In this document: positions 16,052-25,923 of the stretch, piece after piece
How positions within the stretch are numbered: the first letter of the stretch is position 1
How the letters are laid out: every line of letters begins with the position of its first letter
DNA from: Thermus hydrothermalis
GTDB lineage: Bacteria > Deinococcota > Deinococci > Deinococcales > Thermaceae
Assembly (NCBI RefSeq): GCF_022760925.1
Contig: NZ_JAKTNT010000017.1
Coordinates: 1 to 60,011, forward strand
Direction of reading: 5' to 3'
DNA: 60,011 nucleotides
The notes under the pieces: model-generated
Database searches by the model: none
Told to the model about the DNA's origin: nothing
The model's input: the letters and a program-made list of their open reading frames with translations, nothing else
Translations under genes and position numbers: made by a program

Positions 16052-16774
16052 GTGCGCTACCTGGTCCTCTCGGACATCCACGGGAACTGGCCCGCCCTGG
16101 AGGCTGTTTTGCAGGCGGCCCCCCCCTTTGACCGGGTGCTCTTCTTGGGGGATGCGGTGGGCTACTATCCCGACGGGGACCGGGTCCTGGACTGGCTTAA
16201 GGAGGTGGATGCCCTCTGCGTTTTGGGCAACCACGATGCCTGGCTCCTCGCCCTCAACCAGCTTCCCGTGGAGGGGGCGGTGATGGAGATCCTGGCCTGG
16301 CAGCGGGAACGGCTATCGGAGGCGCACCTGCGCTTTCTCGCTTCCTGGCCCTGGCAGCGGGAGGTGGAGGGGACGCTCCTCGTCCACGGTAGCCCCTGCG
16401 ACCCCCTGGAATACCTGGACGAGCTGGAGCTCGCCCGGGAGGGCTTCCGCTGCACCGAGGCCCGCCTGGCCTTCCACGGCCACACCCACCTGGCCGGGGC
16501 CTTTTTGGAGCTTTCGGGGCCGCGTCCCTGGGTGCGCTACCAGGGTTTCGCCCAAGGGGGGGAGCTCCTTCTGCCCCCCACGGTGCGGGCCTTGGTCAAC
16601 CCCGGCTCCGTGGGCCAGCCCCGCGACCGGGTGCCGGGAGCGGCCTTCGCCCTGTGGGAGGGGGACCGGGTGGAGTTCTTCCGCGTGGCCTACCCCTTGG
16701 AGCGGGTGGCCGAGCGCCTTAGGGAGGAGGGGTTTCCCGAGTGGCTCTACGCGCGCCTCACCCGGGGGGAATAA
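16052..16774 (+). CDS. metallophosphoesterase (YfcE/MJ0936-like)
   Basis: A 240-residue calcineurin-like phosphoesterase. The five metal-binding blocks are in order: 'DIHGN', 'GDAVGYYPD', 'GNHD', 'LVHGSP' and 'GHTH'. This subgroup includes small cytosolic phosphodiesterases, and 'PGSVGQPRD' near residue 189 is typical of it. The physiological substrate is unknown. The GTG start is supported by the TATCCT box 7 bases upstream and by the family's usual N-terminus ('MRYLVLSDIHGN'). The 3' end overlaps holB by 34 bases. Confidence 0.88.
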   Translation: MRYLVLSDIHGNWPALEAVLQAAPPFDRVLFLGDAVGYYPDGDRVLDWLKEVDALCVLGNHDAWLLALNQLPVEGAVMEILAWQRERLSEAHLRFLASWPWQREVEGTLLVHGSPCDPLEYLDELELAREGFRCTEARLAFHGHTHLAGAFLELSGPRPWVRYQGFAQGGELLLPPTVRALVNPGSVGQPRDRVPGAAFALWEGDRVEFFRVAYPLERVAERLREEGFPEWLYARLTRGE

Positions 16775-17550
16775 TCGGCCACGAGGGCGTCCTGGCCCTC
16801 CTGCCCCGCCTTGCGGCCCACACCCTTCTCTTCTCCGGCCCAGAAGGGGTGGGAAGGCGGACCGTGGCCCGCTGGTACGCCCTGGGCCTCAACCGGGGTT
16901 TTCCCCCGCCCCCCCTGGCGGAGCACCCCGACCTTTTGGAGATCGGGCCCAAGGAGCGGGGCCTGAGGGGGGAGAAGGAGGTGCGGTTGGAGGAGGTGGA
17001 GCCCCTTTTCGCCTGGTTCGCCACCCACCCCCGGGAACGGGTGAAGGTGGCCATCCTGGACGCCGCCCACCTCCTCACGGAGGCGGCGGCCAACGCCCTT
17101 TTGAAGCTCCTGGAGGAGCCCCCTTCCTATGGGCGCCTCGTCCTCATCGCCCCCAGCCGGGACACCCTCCTCCCCACCCTGGCCAGCCGGGCCTTGGAGG
17201 TGCCCTTTGGCCCCGTGCCCGAGGAGAGGCTCCGCCGCCTCACGGAAGACCCCGAGCTCTTGGCCTACGCCGCTGGGGCCCCAGGCCGGCTTCTCAAGGC
17301 CCTGGCTGAGCCGGAGGCCCATAGGGCCCGGATGCAACGGGCCCGAGAGGCCCTTAAGGCGCCGCCTTTGGCCCGGCTTGGGCTTTTGAAGGAGCTCCTC
17401 TCGGAAGAAGAGGGGTTTTTCGCCCTCCATGCCCTCCTCCGGGAGAACCCCAGGGCCCTTTTGGCCCTGGAGTCCGCCCGCGAGGCCCTGGAGGGCTACG
17501 TGAACCCGGACCTGGTCCTGGCCCGCTTGGCCTTAGACTTAGAAACATGA
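16741..17550 (+). CDS. holB: DNA polymerase III subunit delta prime
   Basis: Clamp-loader subunit that, with delta and tau/gamma, opens the sliding clamp. The 269 residues start from GTG ('MALRAPHPGGIIGHEGVL') and match my memory of Thermus thermophilus delta prime closely. 'SGPEGVGRRT' is the degenerate nucleotide loop expected for delta prime, which does not hydrolyse ATP. 'AILDAAHLLTEAAANALLKLLEEPP' is the clamp-loader box VII/VIII region. The gene overlaps the phosphoesterase gene by 34 bases and shares ATGA with ricT. holB beside ricT (yaaT) is also the order in Bacillus. Confidence 0.93.
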   Translation: MALRAPHPGGIIGHEGVLALLPRLAAHTLLFSGPEGVGRRTVARWYALGLNRGFPPPPLAEHPDLLEIGPKERGLRGEKEVRLEEVEPLFAWFATHPRERVKVAILDAAHLLTEAAANALLKLLEEPPSYGRLVLIAPSRDTLLPTLASRALEVPFGPVPEERLRRLTEDPELLAYAAGAPGRLLKALAEPEAHRARMQRAREALKAPPLARLGLLKELLSEEEGFFALHALLRENPRALLALESAREALEGYVNPDLVLARLALDLET

Positions 17551-18314
17551 CCGTGGGCGTCCGCTTCCGCACCCCCCCTCTCCGCTACTTCGCCTTCCGG
17601 GGGGAGCCCCCGCCCCTGGAGGCCTACGTGGTGGTGCGCACCAATAGGGGCCTCGAGGTGGGCAAGGTGCGCACCCCCCCGAGGAAGGCCCGGGAAGAGG
17701 GGGAGGTGGTGCGCCTCGCCACCAAGGAGGACCTGGACAAGGCGGCGCGCCTTCGGGCCAAGGCGGAGGAGGTGGCCTTTTACCTCCGGGCCCGCCTCAA
17801 GGAGGAAGGGGTGGCGGCTAAGGTCCTGGGGTGCGACTTCACCCTAGACGGCCGCCATCTCCTCGTCCACTACGCCGCAGCGGAGCGGGTGAACCTGCGC
17901 CGCTTTACCCGGGAGCTCGCCGGGCGCTACGACGTCCGGGTGGAGTTCCTGGCGGAAGGCCCTAGGGAGGAGGCCCAGTACCTGGGGGCCCTCGGGGCCT
18001 GTGGCATGGAGTCCTGTTGCTCCACCTGGCTTCAGGGCTTCGCCCAGGTTTCCATCAAGCTCGCCCGGGACCAACAGCTTCCCCTTTCCCCGGAGAAGAT
18101 CTCGGGGCCTTGCGGGAGGCTCCTTTGCTGCTTGGCCTACGAGCACCCCGTGTACCAGGAGCTCCTCGCCGAGCTTCCCAAGAAAAACGCCCGGGTCTGC
18201 ACCAAGGCGGGGGTCTGCGGCAAGGTGCAGAAGGTGAACCCCCTGAAGGGCACGGTGGAGCTCTTGCTGGAAGAGGGGAAGAGCCTGGAGGTGGCCAAGG
18301 AGGACCTGGCATGA
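17547..18314 (+). CDS. ricT: PSP1/RicT-family cysteine-rich regulatory protein
   Basis: A 255-residue member of the PSP1 C-terminal domain family (YaaT/RicT). It carries the full set of family cysteines: 'CGMESCC', 'GPCGRLLCC' and 'CTKAGVCG'. In Bacillus subtilis RicT joins RicA and RicF in an iron-sulfur complex that helps RNase Y mature mRNAs. Partners of RicA/RicF type are not in this window. Start overlaps the holB stop (ATGA) and its own stop overlaps the next start (ATGA), so translation is coupled throughout. Confidence 0.88.
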   Translation: MTVGVRFRTPPLRYFAFRGEPPPLEAYVVVRTNRGLEVGKVRTPPRKAREEGEVVRLATKEDLDKAARLRAKAEEVAFYLRARLKEEGVAAKVLGCDFTLDGRHLLVHYAAAERVNLRRFTRELAGRYDVRVEFLAEGPREEAQYLGALGACGMESCCSTWLQGFAQVSIKLARDQQLPLSPEKISGPCGRLLCCLAYEHPVYQELLAELPKKNARVCTKAGVCGKVQKVNPLKGTVELLLEEGKSLEVAKEDLA

Positions 18315-18847
18315 AGGCCTACCCCGTGGAAGGCCCCTTGCCCGCCTTCTACCACTACTACCCCGGCGTCCCCGCCGTGGTGGGGGTGCGGCTCGGGGAG
18401 AGGGTGAACTTCTGCCCCGCCGTGTGGAACACGGGCCTCTCCGCCGACCCGCCCCTCTTCGGGGTCGCCTTAAGCCCCAAGCGCTTCACCCATGGCCTCC
18501 TCCTTCAGGCCCGGCGCTTTTCCGCAAGCTTCCACCCCTACACCCAGGCCGCCTTGGTGCAATGGCTCGGGAGCGTGTCCGGCCGGGAAGTGGATAAGGG
18601 CGAGGCCCCCCACTTCCTGGGCCAGACCGGGGTGCCCATCCTGGAAGGGGCCTACGCTGCCTACGAGCTTTCGCTTTTAGAGGTCCACCCCTTCGGCGAC
18701 CACGACCTTTTCGTGGGAAAGGTGGTGGCGGTGTGGGAGGAAGAGGCCCTTTTGGACGAAAGGAAGCGGCCTAAGCCCGGCCTTTCCCTCCTCTACTACG
18801 GCAAGGGGCTTTACGGCCGCCCCAGCGAGGAGGCCTTCACCCCTTGA
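18311..18847 (+). CDS. flavin reductase-like FMN-binding protein
   Basis: A 178-residue split-barrel flavin-binding protein of the flavin reductase / DIM6-NTAB family. Supporting features are 'FYHYYPGVPAVVGVRLGERVNFCPAVWNT' at the front, 'SPKRFTHGLLLQARRFSASF' in the middle and 'DHDLFVGKVVAVW' near the end, the usual order of strands. Members reduce free flavin or act as small FMN oxidoreductases. The start ATG overlaps the ricT stop. The longer open frame to the left is the opposite phase of ricT and not real. Confidence 0.82.
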   Translation: MKAYPVEGPLPAFYHYYPGVPAVVGVRLGERVNFCPAVWNTGLSADPPLFGVALSPKRFTHGLLLQARRFSASFHPYTQAALVQWLGSVSGREVDKGEAPHFLGQTGVPILEGAYAAYELSLLEVHPFGDHDLFVGKVVAVWEEEALLDERKRPKPGLSLLYYGKGLYGRPSEEAFTP

Positions 18848-19107
18848 CCCAGGCCCAGGCCTTCGCGCAAAAGGTGCGCCGCCTGGCCCTGAACCGCCAG
18901 GCCACGGAGGCCCAGATCTTCCTGGAGGAGGGCTTCCTCTACCTCCGGGCCGATGGCTTCGCCCGCTTCGCCCAAGGCGAGGGGGCGGAGGCCCTTTTGG
19001 GCTTCGCCCTGACGGGGAAGGGGGTAGAGCTCCGCTTCGCCGACGGGAGCGCCCTTTCCCTCGCCTACCGGTTTGGGCGGCTTCGGAAGCGGGCCTACTT
19101 CTCGTAA
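18844..19107 (+). CDS. small hypothetical protein
   Basis: An 87-residue protein starting at TTG that overlaps the flavin reductase stop (TTGA). It has no recognisable motif. The pattern of alternating strands in 'AQIFLEEGFLYLRADGFARFA' and 'GVELRFADGSALSLAYRF' suggests a small beta-rich fold. It ends the holB-ricT unit and overlaps the convergent permease gene by 13 bases. Confidence 0.55.
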   Translation: MTQAQAFAQKVRRLALNRQATEAQIFLEEGFLYLRADGFARFAQGEGAEALLGFALTGKGVELRFADGSALSLAYRFGRLRKRAYFS

Positions 19108-20014
19108 GGCTTGCCCACCGAGGCCGGCGGGCGGCTTTTGCCGATGAAGCCCGCCAGGACCAGCACCGTGACCACGTAGGGGAAGGCCTGGACCAAGACG
19201 GCGGGGAGGATCTCCGTGCCCTGGAGCTGGATGGCCAGGGCGGAGGCGAAGCCAAAGAGGAGGGTGGAGAAGAGGATGCCCACGGGGTGCCACTTGCCGA
19301 AGATCATGGCCGCCAGGGCGATGAAGCCCATCCCCGCCGACATCCCCCGCACGAACTGGTTGAGGAAGCCGATGGCCAGGTAGGCCCCCGCAAGCCCCGC
19401 CAAGACCCCGGAGACCACCACCCCGATGTAGCGCATGCGGTACACGTTCACCCCCAGGGTGTCCGCGGCCTCGGGGTGCTCCCCCACGGCCCGGAGGCGT
19501 AGGCCAAAGGGGGTCTTGAAGAGGACCCACCAGGCCAAGGGCACCAGGAGGAAGGCCAGGTAGACCAAGGGGGAGAGGGCGAAGCCCTCGGGGCCCAGGA
19601 GGGGGAGGCGGTTTTGTACCTCCTTGGAGCTCGTGGCGTTGCCGTAGAAGTAGGTGAGGACCAGGCTCGGGGCCCCCGCCGCCAGGAGGTTGATGGCGGT
19701 GCCGCTGATGATCTGGTCCGCCCGGTAGCGGATGGAAACCACCCCGTGCACCAGGGCCACGAGCCCCCCCACGGCCATGGCGGCCAGAACCCCTACCCAG
19801 GGAAGCCAGGGGTGGGGCCCCGGGCCCAGGGCGGCCTCCAACCGCTCCACCACCACCGCCGCCGTGAGGGCCCCGAAGAGGATGATGCCCTCGAGGGCGA
19901 TGTTCACCACCCCGCTCCGCTCGGAGAACATCCCCCCCAAGGCGGTGAAGAGGAGGGGGGTGGTTTGGCGCAGGGTGGAGAGGAGGAGGGCGGTGAGGAA
20001 GGCGGCGTCCAGGT

Positions 20015-20018
<4 letters not shown>
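19095..20018 (-). CDS. nucleoside/simple-sugar ABC transporter permease (NupQ-like)
   Basis: A 307-residue inner-membrane permease of the BPD_transp_2 family. 'PLLFTALGGMFSERSGVVNIALEGIILFGAL' is the family signature (SGV.NI..EG). 'DQIISGTAINLLAAG' and 'GVNVYRMRYIGVVVSGVLAGLAGAYL' match nucleoside-type permeases of the BmpA/Nup systems. Its start overlaps the preceding permease gene (ATGA). The ATPase and the Bmp-type lipoprotein that normally accompany these two permeases are not in this window, so they must be elsewhere. Confidence 0.85.
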
Positions 20019-21835
<1,817 letters not shown>

Positions 21836-21894
21836 GCCCACGATTGTACCCCACCCGCCTGGGCGGAAGGTCCTTGGGATGCTAGACTTCCCTC

Positions 21895-22599
21895 GTGGCG
21901 GCCTTGCCCGAGGAGAAAGCCAAGCGGGTGCGGCGGATGTTTTCGGAGATCGCCCCCCGCTACGACCTCCTGAACCGGCTCCTTTCCCTGGGGGCGGACG
22001 TGCGCTGGCGGAGGCGGGCCGTGGCCCTGGCCCTGGAGAAGCGTCCCCGGCGCATCCTGGACCTGGCCACGGGCACGGGGGACCTGGCCCTCCTCCTGAA
22101 GGCCCAGGCCCCCGGGGTGGAGGTGGTGGGGGCGGACTTCGCCCCTCCCATGCTGGAGATTGCCCGGAAAAAGGCGCAGGGGCGGGGCCTCGAGGTGCGC
22201 TTCCTCGAGGCGGACGCCTTGGCCCTTCCCTTCCCCGAAGGCCATTTTGACGCCGTCACCATCGCCTTCGGCTTCCGCAACTTCGCCGACTACCGGAAAG
22301 CGCTCGCCGAAATCCACCGGGTCCTGGCCCCAGGGGGAAGGCTCGTCCTCTTGGAGTTCCCCCCGCCCCCCAAGGGGGCCTTTGGCCTCGTCTACCGCCT
22401 TTACTTCCAGAAGGCCCTCCCCTTCCTCGGGGGGCTCATCTCGGGGCACTTTGGGGCCTACCGCTACCTTCCGGAAAGCGTGGAGGCCTTCCCGCCCCCA
22501 CAGGCCCTGAAGGCCCTGATGGAGGAGGCGGGGTTTGGGGTGCGCTACGAGCTCCTCACCTTCGGGGTGGCGGCCATCCACGTGGGCGACAAGCCCTAA
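21895..22599 (+). CDS. menG: demethylmenaquinone methyltransferase
   Basis: Methylates demethylmenaquinone with AdoMet in the last step of menaquinone synthesis. Thermus respires with menaquinone, and the fbc complex in this window uses it. The 234 residues show the UbiE/MenG signature 'FSEIAPRYDLLNRLLSLGADVRWRR', motif I 'DLATGTGDLALLL' and 'AFGFRNFADYRKALAEIHRVLAPGGRLVLLEF'. Start is GTG, with TAGACT (21883-21888) 6 bases upstream, leaderless. The 3' end overlaps arsC by 4 bases. Confidence 0.94.
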   Translation: MAALPEEKAKRVRRMFSEIAPRYDLLNRLLSLGADVRWRRRAVALALEKRPRRILDLATGTGDLALLLKAQAPGVEVVGADFAPPMLEIARKKAQGRGLEVRFLEADALALPFPEGHFDAVTIAFGFRNFADYRKALAEIHRVLAPGGRLVLLEFPPPPKGAFGLVYRLYFQKALPFLGGLISGHFGAYRYLPESVEAFPPPQALKALMEEAGFGVRYELLTFGVAAIHVGDKP

Positions 22600-23048
22600 A
22601 GCCCCGCCGCCCGCCTCAGGTCCTCGTCGCTCGGGATTTCCCCCTCCTTGAGCTTTCCCACCAGGAAGCGGGCCATCCGGCCCAGGGCGTCCCGCACCCG
22701 GCGCCACTCCTCCAGGGGTTTTCCCGTGGGGTCTTGGAAGGACACGTGGCGCTTTGCCGTGGGGGCGGGGTAGGCGGGGCAGGCCTCCTGGGCCTGGTCG
22801 CACACGGTGAGGACCAGGCCGAAGTTCCAGGGGTCCGGCACTTCCCAGAGGGTCTTGGAACGGTGGCCGGAGAGGTCCAGCCCCACCTCCGCCATGACCC
22901 GTTTGGCCTCCTCCTTCACGAAGGCCTTCTCCGTGCCGGCGGAGTGGACCTCGAGGTCCACCCCAAGCTCCCGGGCGTAATGGCGTAGCCACGCCTCCGC
23001 CATCTGGCTCCGGGCGGAGTTGTGGGTGCAAAGGACCAGGACCCGCAT
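22596..23048 (-). CDS. arsC: arsenate reductase, low-molecular-weight phosphatase type
   Basis: Reduces arsenate to arsenite using thioredoxin. The 150-residue protein has the P-loop 'CTHNSARS' (Cys7). Two further cysteines at 83 and 90 in 'TVCDQAQEACP' fit the three-cysteine relay of thioredoxin-coupled ArsC. The conserved 'DPTGKPLEEWRRVRD' C-terminal block is also present. No arsenite pump or ArsR gene adjoins it. TAGGCT (23056-23061) is 7 bases before the ATG, and an 11-bp-phased direct repeat covers the -35 region. Methylarsenical or protein-tyrosine-phosphatase activity cannot be excluded by sequence alone. Confidence 0.9.
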   Translation of the reverse strand: MRVLVLCTHNSARSQMAEAWLRHYARELGVDLEVHSAGTEKAFVKEEAKRVMAEVGLDLSGHRSKTLWEVPDPWNFGLVLTVCDQAQEACPAYPAPTAKRHVSFQDPTGKPLEEWRRVRDALGRMARFLVGKLKEGEIPSDEDLRRAAGL

Positions 23049-23071
23049 CCCTCTAAGCCTACCCCGCCCGC

Positions 23072-23088
23072 GTCAGGGGGCGGTCAGG
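23072..23088 (-). promoter_or_regulatory. 11-bp-phased direct repeat over the arsC -35 region
   Basis: On the minus strand CCTGAC-CGCCC-CCTGAC gives two hexamers 11 bases apart, at about -40 to -24 from the expected leaderless start of arsC. This is the place and spacing where OmpR/PhoB-type activators bind as tandem dimers. It overlaps the last codons of pepF. No experimental site of this sequence is known to me. Confidence 0.4.
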
Positions 23089-24775
23089 AAAGCCGCCTTT
23101 CCAAGGCCTCCACCTTGTCCGCCAAGACCTTGAGGCCCTTCTGCCAAAACGCCGGGCTTTCCAGGTCAAAGCCGAAGCGGCGGCCGAGCTCCTCGGCGAA
23201 GTGCATCCCCGACTCGGCGAGGAGGGCCTCGTAGCGCTCGGCGAAGCCGGGGTCCTCCTTGGCGGCCTCGTAGACGGCGAGGCCGAAGAGGAGGCCGAAG
23301 GTGTAGGGGTAGTTGTAGAAATCGGCCCCGTAGTAGTGCCCCTTCACCGCCCACATGTAAGGGTGGCGGGTGGCCAGGGCTTCCCCATAGGCTTCTTCCT
23401 GGGCCTTGAGCATGAGCTCCTTGAATTCCCTTGGGGAAAGCTCCCGCTCCTTGCGCTTCTGGAAGACCCAGGACTCAAAGAGGAAGCGGCTATGGATGTC
23501 CACCACCACCTGGGCCGCCCCCTGCAGGTAGGCGTCCAGGATGAGGAGCCCCTCCTCGGGGGAAGCCTCCCTCAGGGCCGCCTCCACCACCAGGGTCTCG
23601 TTCATGATGCTGGCGGTTTCCGCCAGGGTCATGGGCACCTCCCGTAGGCTTGCGGGGGCTTGGGCCAGGGCGAAGTTGTGGTAGGCGTGGCCGAGCTCGT
23701 GGGCCAAGGTGGAGACCGACTCAAAGCTCTCCTCGTAGTTGGCGAGGATGAGGCTCTTGCCGCCTCCCCTCGGCATGCAGTAGGCCCCGCCCACCTTGCC
23801 CTTCCGGGGGAGGAGGTCCATCCAGCGCTCGGCGAAGGCGGCCTCCGCCACCTGGGCGGCGCCCGGGGAGAAGGCGGCGAGCTTTTCCCGGATGAAGCGC
23901 CGGGCCTCCTCGAGGGTCCAGCGCCTGCCCTCCCCGATGGGGGCGAAGAGGTCCCACCAGTCCAGGCGCTCCTTGCCCAAGGCCTTGGCCTTCAGGTGGA
24001 AGTAGCGGCGGAAAAGGGGAAGGGCCTCCCGCACCGCTTCCTGCAGGGCCGAAAGGGTCTTGCGGCGGATGCGGTTGCGGAGGAGGGTGGGCTCGAGGTC
24101 GTCCTTGTACCCCCGGCGGCGGTGGAGCACTGAGGCTTCCCCCTTGACCCCGTTGAGGGCGTAGGTGATGGGCACCTCGTGGGCCTCCCAGGCCTTGAGC
24201 TCCGCCTCGTAGGCTTTCCTTCGCACCGCCTCCTCGGGGTGGAAGTAGAGGTTGCGCACCTTGGTGATGGGAAGCTCCTCCCCGTCCACCACCGCCGTGA
24301 TCTGGCTCGTGAGGCTTTCGTGGAGCTTGGCCCAGGCCTGCCGCCCCGAGAGGCTAAGCTCAGCGGCCAGCGTTTCCTCCCCCTCCGGCATCATGTGGAG
24401 GGCCTCCTCCTTGGCCTCCACCACCAGGATGCGGTAGGGTCCGGCCTCCTCAGGGTCCTGCAGGGCCAGATAGCGGGTGAGGCGGGGCCTTAGGCGCTGG
24501 AAGTCCAAAAAGCACATCTCCAGCTCGGAGAGCTTGGCCAAGGCGGCCTCGTCCTGGGTGTCGGCGGTGAAGCGGGCGTAGAGGTAGGCCCAAAGGGGGG
24601 TGGCCTCCTCCTGAAGGGCGTCCAGGGCGGCCAGGACCTCGGCCAGGGGTGCTTCCCTTTCCAGGAGTTCCTTAAGGCGGCCAATGCGCCCCCTTATTCC
24701 CTCCCAGGCCCGCCGGAACTCGGGGCTTTCCAGGCCAGGGAAGAGGGGGGTTAGGTCCCAGGTGGTCTCCGTCAT
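23084..24775 (-). CDS. pepF: M3-family oligoendopeptidase F
   Basis: Cytosolic zinc metallopeptidase that trims short peptides. The 563-residue protein carries 'HELGHAYHN' (HExxH) with the downstream glutamate in 'ETASIMNE', and 'GHYYGADFYNYPYTFGLLFGLAVY' near the C-terminus. This order is characteristic of PepF. The N-terminal helical half is complete. The ATG is 6 bases from TATAGT, so the gene is probably leaderless. A CTGACCC/GGGTCAG inverted repeat lies directly upstream of the -10 box. It is separated from arsC by 35 bases and may be partly co-transcribed with it. Confidence 0.93.
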   Translation of the reverse strand: MTETTWDLTPLFPGLESPEFRRAWEGIRGRIGRLKELLEREAPLAEVLAALDALQEEATPLWAYLYARFTADTQDEAALAKLSELEMCFLDFQRLRPRLTRYLALQDPEEAGPYRILVVEAKEEALHMMPEGEETLAAELSLSGRQAWAKLHESLTSQITAVVDGEELPITKVRNLYFHPEEAVRRKAYEAELKAWEAHEVPITYALNGVKGEASVLHRRRGYKDDLEPTLLRNRIRRKTLSALQEAVREALPLFRRYFHLKAKALGKERLDWWDLFAPIGEGRRWTLEEARRFIREKLAAFSPGAAQVAEAAFAERWMDLLPRKGKVGGAYCMPRGGGKSLILANYEESFESVSTLAHELGHAYHNFALAQAPASLREVPMTLAETASIMNETLVVEAALREASPEEGLLILDAYLQGAAQVVVDIHSRFLFESWVFQKRKERELSPREFKELMLKAQEEAYGEALATRHPYMWAVKGHYYGADFYNYPYTFGLLFGLAVYEAAKEDPGFAERYEALLAESGMHFAEELGRRFGFDLESPAFWQKGLKVLADKVEALERRLS

Positions 24776-24781
24776 GCCCCC

Positions 24782-24804
24782 ACTATACCTGACCCGTGGG
24801 TCAG
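24782..24804 (-). promoter_or_regulatory. pepF -10 box with abutting inverted repeat
   Basis: Minus strand: TATAGT (24782-24787) 6 bases before the ATG, preceded after a single base by CTGACCC-AC-GGGTCAG (24789-24804). The repeat covers the spacer where a repressor or an extended-promoter activator would act. No -35 hexamer is evident. A similar GACCC/GGGTC palindrome sits at the lonC promoter. Confidence 0.5.
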
Positions 24805-24941
24805 CGCCCTGCGCTCAAGGCCAAGGTGCTTCCCCTGGTTTACTGGGAAGGCCATGCGTTTCCTGGGCATTGGCGGAAAGGCCGGATGAGGGTTGTCCGC
24901 ACCAGATTGCGTTTCAAAGGTCTTCCGCGGCTTCACAAAAT

Positions 24942-24970
24942 GGGCCTCCGGAGGACGTATCCGGAGGCCC
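24942..24970 (-). terminator. terminator of the lipoprotein gene
   Basis: GGGCCTCCGG (24942-24951) and CCGGAGGCCC (24961-24970) form a 10-bp stem with a 9-base loop. Read on the minus strand it is followed by ATTTTGTG, and it lies 24 bases after the lipoprotein stop. Between here and pepF (24805-24941) I see no gene. That stretch is lower in GC than its surroundings. Confidence 0.7.
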
Positions 24971-24994
24971 GCGCACAGCCAACCTAGCGGAACG

Positions 24995-25417
24995 TCAGTA
25001 CGGGCAAGCCTGCCTGGTGACCTTTTGCGCAGCCCACCTTCCTGTAAAGTTTTGGCCTTGATAGGAGGTAGCGGTGTAATCCCCCGTGGCGCTCTCCTGG
25101 CTAAAGGTGCCCGTGATCCGCAAGGTTCCTCCCGGCAGACTCACCGTGGAGGTGAACCGGTTGCCGTTTAGCGACCTGGTCACCTCTACTTGGTACCCCC
25201 CTTCTAGATGCAGGGAGCCCTGGATGAGGTTCCCAGTTTGGGTAACCTGTACGCAAAACGGACCCGTTTCCGGCGTTGACGCCACGGTATAGGTTCCTTC
25301 CCACGTGCCCGCCACGTTTGGTGTGGAACCCCCGTTTGCCCCGCCTCCCACCTGTTCCCCACAGGCAACCAAGAGAAGGGCAAAGCCGGCCAGAAAAGCA
25401 TACGCCATACGTTTCAT
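24995..25417 (-). CDS. putative secreted lipoprotein
   Basis: A 140-residue protein with a clear lipoprotein signal: 'MKRMAYAFLAGFALLLVACG', lipobox 'LVAC'. A Gly/Ser-rich linker and a beta-rich domain follow ('GTWEGTYTVAS', 'FCVQVTQTGNLIQGSLHLEGGYQVEV', 'TLRITGTF'). The layout resembles small lipocalin-like or META-type export proteins, and the two late cysteines may form a disulfide. The ATG at 25417 is chosen for AAAGGAG just upstream. The locus is clearly lower in GC than its neighbours, suggesting foreign origin or rapid evolution. Function unknown. Confidence 0.75.
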   Translation of the reverse strand: MKRMAYAFLAGFALLLVACGEQVGGGANGGSTPNVAGTWEGTYTVASTPETGPFCVQVTQTGNLIQGSLHLEGGYQVEVTRSLNGNRFTSTVSLPGGTLRITGTFSQESATGDYTATSYQGQNFTGRWAAQKVTRQACPY

Positions 25418-25515
25418 ACACCTGGCTCCTTTCTTGGGGTTCAAAGACCCCGGGCTTCATTTTGCCAGAAATCCCTTTGGGAAGCTTGGATGGTCCTATG
25501 GTATAGACTGAGGTC

Positions 25516-25923
25516 ATGGAAGGCTTCCCGGTTGTCGTGCGGGTGGACGTCCGCTTCCGCGATCTAGACCCCTTAGGCCACGTGAACAACGCCGTTTTCC
25601 TCTCCTACATGGAGCTCGCCCGCATCCGCTATTTCCAAAACATCTCCCCCGACTGGCTCCAGGAGGGGCACTTCGTGGTGGCCCGCATGGAGGTGGACTA
25701 CCTGAAGCCCATCTTCCTGGAGGACGAGGTCCTGGTGGGGGTGCGGGCGGTGGGGATGGGCCGCTCTAGCCTGCTTATGGAGCACCTGATCACCGCCAAC
25801 GGGGTGCCCGCCGCTCAAGGGGTGGGGGTTTTGGTCTGGCTGGAGGGCGGGAAGCCAGCCCCCCTGCCCGAGGAGGTGCGCCGGAGGATTGAGGCCCTCG
25901 AGGGCCGCCCCCTAGCCCCGTAG
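25516..25923 (+). CDS. acyl-CoA thioesterase (4HBT/YbgC family)
   Basis: A 135-residue hotdog-fold thioesterase. The active-site segment 'RDLDPLGHVNNAVFLSYMELARIRYF' holds the Asp and HVNN pattern of the 4-hydroxybenzoyl-CoA thioesterase family, and 'VARMEVDYLKPIFLEDEVLV' is the following strand pair. It hydrolyses acyl-CoA esters, but the chain length preferred is not readable from sequence. TAGACT (25504-25509) is 6 bases before the ATG. The gene overlaps the end of convergent mutS2 by 12 bases. Confidence 0.88.
   Translation: MEGFPVVVRVDVRFRDLDPLGHVNNAVFLSYMELARIRYFQNISPDWLQEGHFVVARMEVDYLKPIFLEDEVLVGVRAVGMGRSSLLMEHLITANGVPAAQGVGVLVWLEGGKPAPLPEEVRRRIEALEGRPLAP

Noticed and set aside
24796..24987. 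63-codon open frame in the pepF-lipoprotein gap
   Set aside because: Begins at GTG inside the inverted repeat of the pepF promoter, runs through the lipoprotein terminator hairpin, and has no recognisable motif or ribosome site.
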